From: an uncultured Chitinophagaceae bacterium | GTDB lineage: Bacteria > Bacteroidota > Bacteroidia > Chitinophagales > Chitinophagaceae | Length of the DNA: 15,814 bases | Assembly: GCA_946885665.1 (NCBI GenBank) | Contig: CAMPGT010000063.1 | Span: 1-15,814 of the forward strand | Direction of reading: 5' to 3' | Part shown: positions 6,146 to 13,510 of the stretch, one piece after another | Position numbering within the stretch: the stretch's first letter is position 1 | Layout: each line of letters begins with the position of its first letter | Translations under genes and position numbers: made by a program | Notes under the pieces: generated by a model | Told to the model about the DNA's origin: nothing | The model's database searches: none | What the model saw: only the letters and a program-made list of their open reading frames with translations

Positions 6146-8503
6146 ATGCTGAAGAATTATATTAAGGTGGCTTTCAGGAACCTTTGGCGCAGCAAGGGTT
6201 TTTCCTTCCTCAATATCACCGGCCTAGCCATCGGTATGGCCAGCGCCGTGCTCATCCTGCTTTGGATCTACAACGAGGTGAGCTTTGACCGTTTTCACAA
6301 AAACAGGAACCACATCTACCTCGCCATGAACCGCGGAGAATTCGACAAGAAGCTGCAGGTTTGGGGCAGCACGCCGAAAATATTGGGGCCCACTTTAAAA
6401 ATGGAATTTCCGGAAGTAAAAGCGATTTCGAGAGGTTATTACCGTTGGTTCGTCACGATGGCCGGAGAAACGAAAGTATCCTCAAGCGCCATCGTTACCG
6501 ATCCCGCTTTCCTGAGCATGTTCAGCTTCCCTTTGTTGAAAGGTAACCCCGCAACGGCACTGAACGATCTGTACTCGATTGTCATTACCGAAAAGATGGC
6601 CATCAAAATGTTCGGCAATACCGATGCACTGAACAAACTGATCAGGATAGACAGCAACAATTTCAGGGTTACCGGCATCATGAAGGACCTGCCACACAAT
6701 AGCAGTTTTGATTTCGAGTTTGTCCTTCCATGGGCCTACCTCACCCACACCGGCGAGGATGACAAAAGCTGGGGCAACAATTCGATTGAAACTTATGTGC
6801 AGTTGAACGACAATGCCAGCGAAGCAACGGTCAATGCAAAGATCAGGGACATCACCATTCGTCACAGCAACCAGGAAGAAGAGCATGAGGTTTTTCTTCA
6901 TCCCATGAGCAAATGGCATTTGTATTCGCGATTTGAAAACGGCGAAATAGTGGGCGGAAGAATTGAAACGGTGCGGCTTTTCGGCATTATTGCGGCCTTC
7001 ATCCTCCTGATCGGGTGTATCAATTTCATGAACCTGAGTACGGCACGCAGCGAAAAACGCGCAAAGGAAGTGGGCATTCGTAAGGTTGCGGGCGCCAATA
7101 AAAGAATACTCATTGGCCAGTTCATTGGCGAATCATTGCTGATGTCTGTTATTTCGGGAATGCTGGCGCTGGTCATTGTGTATTTCGCGCTGCCGTCGTT
7201 CATGCTGCTGATCAACCAGCAACTCACCATCCCCGTAAACAATTTCTATTTCTGGCTCGCGGGCATTTCATTCATTATCCTTACCGGTGTCATAGCCGGA
7301 AGCTATCCGGCGTTTTTCCTTTCGTCATTCAAACCCGTATCGGTGCTGAAGGGAACGTTTAAGCGATCGCATGCGCTTATCAATCCCCGGAAGGTGCTTG
7401 TCGTTCTGCAATTCACTTTCGCGATTACCCTGATCATCTGCACCTTTATTGTGATGCAGCAGATCAGGCACGCCCAAAACAGGGATTCGGGATATGACCG
7501 CGGCCAACTGGTTTACCAGTGGCTTTCGGGCGACCTGTACGATAAATACCCGCTGTATAAAAATGAACTGATCAGCTCCGGCATTGCCACCCATGTTACA
7601 AAAACGAGCAACCCGCTCACCAGTCCTATGAGCGATACGTGGGGCATTACCTGGAAAGGCAAGAACCCCAACGATAAAACAGATTTCGACAGGTTCACAC
7701 AAGATGAGGGATTGACAAAAACAGCCGGTCTGCAATTGATCGCTGGGCGCGACATGGACCTGAAAAAATTTCCAACCGATTCATCAGCGATGATTTTGAA
7801 TGAATCGGCGGCAAAGGCAATGGGATTCAAGGATGCCATCGGCCAGGCAGTGCGGGATGGCGACAATGAATTTCATGTGATAGGAGTGATCGAAGATTTT
7901 ATTCTCCGTTCGCCTTATGAAGAAACGAAACCGATGGTGATCGAAGGTGGCCAAAACGGCTCGTTCAACGTGGTGCACATCAAGTTAAGCGACCGTTACA
8001 ATACCGCCGAAGCCGTTGAACGTATCGGTAAGCTATTCGCCAAATACAACCCTGCTTATCCCTTCGAAAATCATTTCGTTGATGAAGATTACGCGCGAAA
8101 ATTTGACGAGACGCAACGAACGGCAAGACTCACCGGGCTGTTTGCCGGGCTAACGATTTTCATTTCGTGCCTCGGGCTGTTCGGACTCGCCACTTACATG
8201 GCGGAAACACGCATTAAAGAGATCGGCGTAAGAAAGGTGCTGGGCGCAACGGTATTTAAAATAACCACACTGCTGTCCAAAGATTTCCTGCTGCTCGTGG
8301 TGATCTCCATCCTTATCGCCACACCGGTTGCATGGTTCGCCATGAGCTCATGGCTTGAGGGCTACGCATACCGGGTAAACATACAATGGTGGGTGTTTGC
8401 ATTTGCGGGGCTGCTATCTGTCATCGTTTCGCTGGCCACCATCAGTTACCAGGCGGTCAGGGCGGCAATGGCCAACCCGGTAAAGAGCCTGAGGAACGAA
8501 TAA
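6146..8503 (+). CDS. ABC transporter permease, tandem FtsX domains (MacB-like)
   Basis: This encodes a 785-residue membrane protein starting MLKNYIKVAFRNLWRSKGFS. It has two similar halves. Each has a transmembrane segment followed by a large extracytoplasmic (MacB_PCD-type) region and a three-helix FtsX domain. Likely TM segments are at about 22-42, 278-298, 331-355, 366-392, 418-440, 662-685, 714-736 and 748-770. The two FtsX signatures are RAKEVGIRKVAGANK after the second TM and RIKEIGVRKVLGA after the sixth. This double-FtsX type is abundant in Bacteroidota and usually encoded away from its ATPase; none is present here. Relatives are MacB- and LolE-like permeases that use ATP hydrolysis to drive export or lipoprotein and peptide efflux (family knowledge). 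The cargo is unknown. The 146-bp spacer from the divergent reductase gene shows no clear promoter. Confidence 0.92.
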   Translation: MLKNYIKVAFRNLWRSKGFSFLNITGLAIGMASAVLILLWIYNEVSFDRFHKNRNHIYLAMNRGEFDKKLQVWGSTPKILGPTLKMEFPEVKAISRGYYRWFVTMAGETKVSSSAIVTDPAFLSMFSFPLLKGNPATALNDLYSIVITEKMAIKMFGNTDALNKLIRIDSNNFRVTGIMKDLPHNSSFDFEFVLPWAYLTHTGEDDKSWGNNSIETYVQLNDNASEATVNAKIRDITIRHSNQEEEHEVFLHPMSKWHLYSRFENGEIVGGRIETVRLFGIIAAFILLIGCINFMNLSTARSEKRAKEVGIRKVAGANKRILIGQFIGESLLMSVISGMLALVIVYFALPSFMLLINQQLTIPVNNFYFWLAGISFIILTGVIAGSYPAFFLSSFKPVSVLKGTFKRSHALINPRKVLVVLQFTFAITLIICTFIVMQQIRHAQNRDSGYDRGQLVYQWLSGDLYDKYPLYKNELISSGIATHVTKTSNPLTSPMSDTWGITWKGKNPNDKTDFDRFTQDEGLTKTAGLQLIAGRDMDLKKFPTDSSAMILNESAAKAMGFKDAIGQAVRDGDNEFHVIGVIEDFILRSPYEETKPMVIEGGQNGSFNVVHIKLSDRYNTAEAVERIGKLFAKYNPAYPFENHFVDEDYARKFDETQRTARLTGLFAGLTIFISCLGLFGLATYMAETRIKEIGVRKVLGATVFKITTLLSKDFLLLVVISILIATPVAWFAMSSWLEGYAYRVNIQWWVFAFAGLLSVIVSLATISYQAVRAAMANPVKSLRNE

Positions 8504-8562
8504 AAATATGGCAACGGAAATTTCCTTCGTAATAATACGTCAGATATAGCACCGCATTCATA

Positions 8563-8570
8563 TAGATTTG
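8563..8570 (+). promoter_or_regulatory. Candidate -7 promoter element upstream of the histidine kinase
   Basis: TAGATTTG is a full match to the Bacteroidota -7 consensus TAnnTTTG. No TTTG or TTG lies 17-23 bp upstream, so only half the promoter is visible. If used, transcription would start about 95 bp before the kinase ATG at 8671 and the leader would include the hairpin at 8630-8651. Confidence 0.3.
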
Positions 8571-8629
8571 TAAAGAGAGAGATAGCGATCTGTTTTCATA
8601 TCATCTCTAATGCAGTTAGTTTTTGTCAA

Positions 8630-8657
8630 ACCCTTCCATTCATGGAAGGGTATTTTT
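8630..8657 (+). terminator. Terminator-like hairpin between the permease and the histidine kinase
   Basis: A 9-bp perfect inverted repeat (ACCCTTCCA and TGGAAGGGT) around a TTCA loop is followed by a run of five T's at 8653-8657. The shape is that of a rho-independent terminator. It lies 127 bp after the permease stop and only 13 bp before the likely kinase ATG, so it may end permease transcription or act as an attenuator in the kinase leader. It also argues against the TTG at 8623 as the kinase start. Confidence 0.7.
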
Positions 8658-8670
8658 CAAACCCCTGCCC

Positions 8671-10203
8671 ATGTTACACAGCCTGACAGAACGATATCAT
8701 AGACTGGCACGGATGGAATTGGTGGTAGTTTTTGTGGTGAGCGGACTTGTTCTTGCAGGATGGTTCTTCAATATTGAAGAGTTGAAAAAAGGACTCGCGC
8801 ACTCTTCCTCCATGAATCCCGTTTCGGGCGTCAGCTCGATTATTTCCGTTGTTGCATTATGGTGCCTGGCTTCTTCCAGGAATAATATTCAGAAATTAGG
8901 CAGAATGTTTGCCGTGCTGGTATTTGCGGCGGGCCTCATGATCTTCATGGACGTTGGATTCTACAAAACCCTCGCGGTTAACACTTCGCTTTGTTTGTTG
9001 TTCACCGGCCTGTCGGTGATGCTGTACATTTTCAAATTCCGGTACAATGTTCTGATTGCGGATTGGTTCGCAGTGATTACGGCAGTATTTTCATTTGGTT
9101 CGCTGATCGGATACATTTATGATGATAAAGCGCTTTACACCGTATTCGGAAAAATTCCCATGGCCCTGCCAACGGCCATCTCCTACTTCCTGCTTTCAAC
9201 ATCCATCCTGTTATTCAGAAGTGAAACCGGTCTGCTGCGGATCTTCACCAAGCAGTACCCCGGCAGCCGCATGGCCCGCTACCTGGTACCCGTTGCCCTG
9301 CTTCTTCCGATTGCCTCGGGCCTGCTTCGCAAATACACGCTCAGCAGTTTTAGCCTTTCGTCGTCATTCAGCTTTGGGTACATCATCATGATCAACGTGG
9401 TGTTCATGGTGTTCCTCATCTGGCGGGGCGCACATTCCATGAACCGTTCCTCTCTTGATCTCGAAAAAGAAAGAAAACGGGCCGAAATACTCAATGCCAG
9501 GCTTTTGAAGGATGAAACGAAACTGCTTAAGCAAGCGTTAATGGAAACGCAGATCAGGCAACAGAAAGAGCTGATCCAGGCAACGATCGACGGGCAGGAG
9601 AAGCAAAAAAAAGAGATCGGTATGGAGCTGCACGATCACATTAACCAGGTGCTCGCCAGCACCAAACTCTACCTCGAACTCGCAAAGGGTGATGAAAGCG
9701 TGCGCCTGGAAGTGATCGATAAGTGCAGGCAGCACGTGACGTATGCGATCCAGGAGATACGCAACCTCTCCCGGTCGTTGGTGCTGCCCGAAAACGGCAA
9801 TGACAGCATACTGGAAAATATCGCCGTTCTCGTCAATAACCTCCAGCAAAGCAGCGGGTTAAATATTCACACCAGGATCAACGGCGACGTGTTCCGGTTG
9901 CTCGACAAAAAACAACAGGTATCCATTTACCGGATCATCGAGGAGCAATTGCAGAACGCAGTAAAGCATGCGCATGCCACCCACGTAAATATTCACGTGT
10001 GGCACGATGAGCAGCACATTCGTTTGCTGCTGTATGATAACGGACAGGGATTTGACATGAGTAAACAACGAAGAGGTATCGGGCTGAATAATATCAGCAG
10101 CCGCGTTACTTCTATGGAAGGTGAACTGGAAATTGTTTCCGCGCCAGGCGAAGGATGCGAACTGCGCATCTCGATCCCGATACCCGGCGAGCAGGCTATT
10201 TAA
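8671..10203 (+). CDS. Membrane sensor histidine kinase (HisKA_3/NarX-DesK type)
   Basis: This encodes a 510-residue protein from the ATG at 8671. An in-frame TTG at 8623 would add 16 residues encoded by a hairpin, so I reject it. Eight hydrophobic segments (about 16-33, 50-69, 77-96, 103-122, 128-149, 164-182, 203-220, 232-251) make an integral membrane sensor with little extracellular mass. A charged coiled coil (262-315) leads to the dimerisation motif KKEIGMELHDHINQVLASTK with phospho-acceptor His321. The ATPase domain follows: N box EEQLQNAVKHAHA with Asn429, G1 DNGQGFD with Asp456, and G2 GIGLNNISSRV. Such kinases normally phosphorylate a NarL/LuxR-type response regulator. None is encoded nearby, so its partner must lie elsewhere. 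The input signal is unknown; a membrane-intrinsic cue is plausible given the short loops. Its stop overlaps that of the convergent hydrolase. Confidence 0.9.
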   Translation: MLHSLTERYHRLARMELVVVFVVSGLVLAGWFFNIEELKKGLAHSSSMNPVSGVSSIISVVALWCLASSRNNIQKLGRMFAVLVFAAGLMIFMDVGFYKTLAVNTSLCLLFTGLSVMLYIFKFRYNVLIADWFAVITAVFSFGSLIGYIYDDKALYTVFGKIPMALPTAISYFLLSTSILLFRSETGLLRIFTKQYPGSRMARYLVPVALLLPIASGLLRKYTLSSFSLSSSFSFGYIIMINVVFMVFLIWRGAHSMNRSSLDLEKERKRAEILNARLLKDETKLLKQALMETQIRQQKELIQATIDGQEKQKKEIGMELHDHINQVLASTKLYLELAKGDESVRLEVIDKCRQHVTYAIQEIRNLSRSLVLPENGNDSILENIAVLVNNLQQSSGLNIHTRINGDVFRLLDKKQQVSIYRIIEEQLQNAVKHAHATHVNIHVWHDEQHIRLLLYDNGQGFDMSKQRRGIGLNNISSRVTSMEGELEIVSAPGEGCELRISIPIPGEQAI

Positions 10204-10870
10204 CGAGGTATGGCTTTATCACTTTGATCCAGATTTCATAGCCGTTCCGTTTCATGTGAAGGCGGTCCTGCCTGAATAAATCTTCCCTCGGCTTGCCGTT
10301 CTCGTCGAGCATTGCAGAAAATACGTCTATGTAACCGGCGTTTTTATCTTTCTCCAGAAATTTTTTGATACCCTCGTTGGCCGCAATCATTTTTGGCAAC
10401 AGGTGCGCCCGGGACGGACTGGGCTTGATCGATACGTAATCTATACGCGTATCAGGCAGGCTCTTGCGGATGATGCCGTACAGCGTTTTAAACCTTTCCA
10501 CCACTTTTTCGGCAGTAATGGTGGTTGAATTCGCGAGGTCGTTGTCGCCGCAATAGATCAACACCTGTTTAGGATGATACTTAACGATCACATCGTCGGC
10601 ATAGCGGATAACATCCGTCAGCGTCGATCCGCCAAACCCCCTGTTGAGGATGGGATAGCCGGGGAAATCGCTGTTCACCTTTTGCCAGATGGTGAAGGAC
10701 GAACTGCCCACAAAAACGATCGGCTCCTCAGGCGGCGCTTTTATAGAATCCTGCTGCCGGAAGTATTCGATGTTCTTCCAGAACCTCGGTGTAGTGGCAG
10801 CAGTTTGCGCAATGGAACCTGCAACGAAGAAAGTTGCCAGGAGTACGGATAGAAAAATTTTTTTGATCAT
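10196..10870 (-). CDS. Secreted SGNH/GDSL-type hydrolase
   Basis: This encodes a 224-residue protein from the ATG at 10870. A second ATG six codons upstream is possible, but MIKKIFLSVLLATFFVAGSIAQ is a clean signal peptide (basic start, hydrophobic core, cleavage near Ala21-Gln22). The SGNH blocks are all present: block I IVFVGSSSF with likely nucleophile Ser57, block II LNRGFGGST with Gly80, block III YCGDNDL with Asn110, and block V DRLHM with Asp202 and His205. This arrangement, with GSS replacing GDS in block I, is typical of the acetylhydrolase-like branch (PAF-acetylhydrolase-related or carbohydrate acetyl esterases). It probably removes acyl groups from lipids or glycans in the periplasm or outside the cell; the substrate is not visible. 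It converges on the histidine kinase with an 8-bp overlap at the stops, leaving no room for a terminator between them. Confidence 0.88.
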   Translation of the reverse strand: MIKKIFLSVLLATFFVAGSIAQTAATTPRFWKNIEYFRQQDSIKAPPEEPIVFVGSSSFTIWQKVNSDFPGYPILNRGFGGSTLTDVIRYADDVIVKYHPKQVLIYCGDNDLANSTTITAEKVVERFKTLYGIIRKSLPDTRIDYVSIKPSPSRAHLLPKMIAANEGIKKFLEKDKNAGYIDVFSAMLDENGKPREDLFRQDRLHMKRNGYEIWIKVIKPYLVK

Positions 10871-10885
10871 AGTGGCTGTTATTGT

Positions 10886-10893
10886 CAAAAATA
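10886..10893 (-). promoter_or_regulatory. Candidate -7 element for the SGNH hydrolase gene
   Basis: Read on the minus strand, TATTTTTG (10893 to 10886) fits TAnnTTTG exactly and lies 15 bp before the ATG at 10870. No TTG is found 17-23 bp upstream, so the -33 element is missing or degenerate. The match is weak because the region is AT-rich. The remainder of the 10871-11051 spacer shows no gene and no recognisable Fur-like palindrome. Confidence 0.27.
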
Positions 10894-11051
10894 TGCCAGT
10901 TTTTTCAGCAGCTATTCCTCATCTCGCAAATATGTTTCCCGATCACGATATTCCGCCGGCGCCCGATGCAGTAATTTCGCGCCGCTTAAAGGGAAACAAA
11001 GCCCATAAATCAACAATAAATTTAAAGGATTAATCACTGGAATACAATATT

Positions 11052-13466
11052 ATGAAACGAATTGTGGCGATCGCGTTTTTTATTTCGATTTTTAACAACC
11101 TCTTTGCAACAGAAGGTACGAGTATCATCAAAGGAAAGGTGACCACCGCCGATGGTCAGCCTGCCGCCGCGGTTACAGTCGTGGTAAAAGGCACCGCTAA
11201 AGGCGCCACCACCGACGGAGACGGCACCTTTGTCATCAGAAACCTGGCAGAAGGCGAATATGAGCTCGAAGTGTCCCTGATCGGGTATGAAACCATGATC
11301 GAAACAATCACCCTTGCCGACAACGAATCACGCATTGTGCACATCCAGCTTCGCCTTACCCGCAATGAACTTGAAGAGGTGATTATCAGTGCAGAAAGAA
11401 AGAACTTTCTCCGGTCATCCAGTGACTTTGTTGCGAAAATGCCGCTTAAAAACCTGGAGAACCCGCAGGTCTATACCACGATAACCAAGGAACTGATCAA
11501 GGAGCAAATGATCTTCTCCGTGGATGATGCGACGAAAAATGCGCCGGGCCTGCAGAAGATGTGGGAGGCAACCGCAAGAAGCGGCGACGGCGGCTCGTAT
11601 TACAATTCACGCGGATTCATCCTACAGAGCCAGTTGCGGAACGGCGTTGCCGGAAACGTGACCAGCCGCATCGATGCTGCCAACATAGAAAGCGTGGAGG
11701 TGATCAAAGGACCTTCAGCAACGCTGTTCGGCAGCGTGCTCACTTCTTACGGCGGCCTCATCAACCGCGTAACGAAAAAACCTTACTCGGAATTTGGCGG
11801 CGAGGTGGGTTACGCGGCGGGCAGCTACAACTTCAACCGAATAAATGCCGACATCAATACCCCGCTTGATAAAGAAAAGAAGATACTGATGCGCGTGAAC
11901 GCTGCCTACACCAATGAAGGCAGCTTCCAGGATAATGGATTTGAAAAAGGATACGTGCTTGCGCCGAGCCTTTCATATGCAATTAACGACAAGCTCTCTT
12001 TCTCGCTCGATGCTGAATTTTATGGCGGCTCGAATTCATCAAAGCAGATGATCTTTTTTTACTATTCTGCTAACCAGTTGGGCGCAAGCCGGGCAGATGA
12101 ACTGGGCATAGATTACAAACGGGCGTATTCATCTCCCGATATTTTCCAGGAATATAAAACGGCCAATTTCTTTGGACAGATGAAGTACAAATTTTCCGAT
12201 AACTGGAGCTCGCAAACCAATTTCACCAGTACGCACAGTTATTCTGACGGACCCTATGCATACCTGTATGTTGTACCGAATTCCGTTGCACTCAACGATC
12301 CGGCCGCAACAGGCGCCGATTACCTGCAACGCGCCGACCAGTCGACCGCAGCAAGCACCGACCAGTTTACAGAGATCCAGCAAAATTTTATCGGCGAATT
12401 TCATGTTGGCGGTATGAAGCACAGGTTTTTGGCAGGAGTCGATTACCTGCGCGAATACTCGAACCAGCTTTTCTATGGCACCGACTTCGACCTGATTAAG
12501 AAAAACGGCAATATTCCGGAGTATAACAATTTCAACCGGAATAATTTGAATAAGCTTTTAGAGGATGGTTCGACCGTTTGGAACTTTCCTTACTATTACA
12601 CCACCAATGTTTACAGTGCCTACGCATCCGATGTAGTGGATATTACAGACAGGCTGTTCCTTCACGCCGCGCTCAGGGTTGATCACTTCGCCAATAAGGG
12701 CAATCTCGATAAAACCACCGGTCTTTACAGCGGCGGTTATCAACAAACCGCGCTTTCTCCAAAATTCGGGATCGTGTTTCAACCGGTAAAGGACAGGGTT
12801 TCCGTATTCGCCAACTACATGAACGGCTTCAACAACCAAACGGGCTCCGATTTCGAAGGAAATACTTTCAAACCCGAACAGGCATACCAGGTAGAAGGGG
12901 GCGTGAAACTGACAACATTCAACAACAAGCTATCCGGCACCGTGAGCGTCTACAACATCGAGGTGAGCAACCTCGTGCGCCCCGACCCCACCCGCCCCAA
13001 TTTTTCGATACAGGACGGTACACAGGTTAGCAAAGGCTTTGAAGCCGAGTTGATTGCCAACCCCGTGCAGGGCTTGAATGTAATCGCCGGATTTGCTTAT
13101 AATGATTCGAAGATGGAAGAGGCAGACGCCGACGTTAAGGGCAGGCGCCCCGCTACGGCAATGTCGCCCACCACTGCTAATGGATGGATCAGCTACACCT
13201 TTCCGGCAGGAAAGCTGAAAGGACTGGGCGCAGGCTTTGGCGGAAACTATGCCAGCGATAACAAGATCCTCAACAGTGTGGCGTATGGCGAATTTATTTT
13301 ACCCGCATATACGGTGTTGAACGCAACAATTTTCTACAATCATCCCAAAGTAAGGCTCGGTCTTAAGCTCGATAATCTTACCAACAAGCATTACTGGATC
13401 GGCTATGGCACCATGAACCCGCAGAAGCTAAGGAGTGTTACGGGCAGTATAGCGTTTAAGTTTTAA
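11052..13466 (+). CDS. TonB-dependent siderophore-type receptor with CarboxypepD-reg-like N-terminus
   Basis: This encodes an 804-residue outer-membrane protein. A signal peptide (MKRIVAIAFFISIFNNLFA) is followed by a carboxypeptidase-regulatory-like beta-sandwich at about 24-110 (IKGKVTTADGQPAAAVTVVV, then GATTDGDGTFVIRNL and LIGYE). The plug domain spans about 125-240 and has siderophore-receptor hallmarks: VYTTITKELIKEQ, the DATKNAPGL segment, YNSRGF, and IESVEVIKGPSATLFGS. The remainder is a 22-strand-type barrel, ending RSVTGSIAFKF with the terminal Phe expected for outer-membrane barrel insertion. Such receptors import ferric siderophores using energy from TonB-ExbBD; the barrel resembles FhuA/FhuE-type hydroxamate receptors in general layout, but the ligand cannot be read from sequence. 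No siderophore synthesis, reductase or inner-membrane transporter gene is adjacent. No Fur box was recognised upstream, although iron regulation would be expected. Confidence 0.92.
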   Translation: MKRIVAIAFFISIFNNLFATEGTSIIKGKVTTADGQPAAAVTVVVKGTAKGATTDGDGTFVIRNLAEGEYELEVSLIGYETMIETITLADNESRIVHIQLRLTRNELEEVIISAERKNFLRSSSDFVAKMPLKNLENPQVYTTITKELIKEQMIFSVDDATKNAPGLQKMWEATARSGDGGSYYNSRGFILQSQLRNGVAGNVTSRIDAANIESVEVIKGPSATLFGSVLTSYGGLINRVTKKPYSEFGGEVGYAAGSYNFNRINADINTPLDKEKKILMRVNAAYTNEGSFQDNGFEKGYVLAPSLSYAINDKLSFSLDAEFYGGSNSSKQMIFFYYSANQLGASRADELGIDYKRAYSSPDIFQEYKTANFFGQMKYKFSDNWSSQTNFTSTHSYSDGPYAYLYVVPNSVALNDPAATGADYLQRADQSTAASTDQFTEIQQNFIGEFHVGGMKHRFLAGVDYLREYSNQLFYGTDFDLIKKNGNIPEYNNFNRNNLNKLLEDGSTVWNFPYYYTTNVYSAYASDVVDITDRLFLHAALRVDHFANKGNLDKTTGLYSGGYQQTALSPKFGIVFQPVKDRVSVFANYMNGFNNQTGSDFEGNTFKPEQAYQVEGGVKLTTFNNKLSGTVSVYNIEVSNLVRPDPTRPNFSIQDGTQVSKGFEAELIANPVQGLNVIAGFAYNDSKMEEADADVKGRRPATAMSPTTANGWISYTFPAGKLKGLGAGFGGNYASDNKILNSVAYGEFILPAYTVLNATIFYNHPKVRLGLKLDNLTNKHYWIGYGTMNPQKLRSVTGSIAFKF

Positions 13467-13469
13467 AGA

Positions 13470-13508
13470 AGACGGGAGACGGGAGAATATTTCTTCCGTC
13501 TCCCGTTT
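13470..13508. terminator. Bidirectional hairpin terminator built from GACGGGA heptamers
   Basis: Between the convergent stops at 13466 and 13511, two tandem units of GACGGGA (13471-13484) are mirrored by CCGTCTCCCGT (13496-13506). The arms 13470-13487 and 13491-13508 can pair over 18 bp, with two G-T pairs, around a 3-base TAT loop. T-rich DNA follows on the plus strand (CCTTATCTTTTT) and on the minus strand (TTCTTTAAAA), so it can serve both genes. Confidence 0.8.
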
Positions 13509-13510
13509 CC

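Noticed and set aside
8623..8670. TTG start giving 16 extra residues to the histidine kinase
   Set aside because: Those codons lie on a terminator-like hairpin and show no domain; the ATG at 8671 is a more ordinary start.
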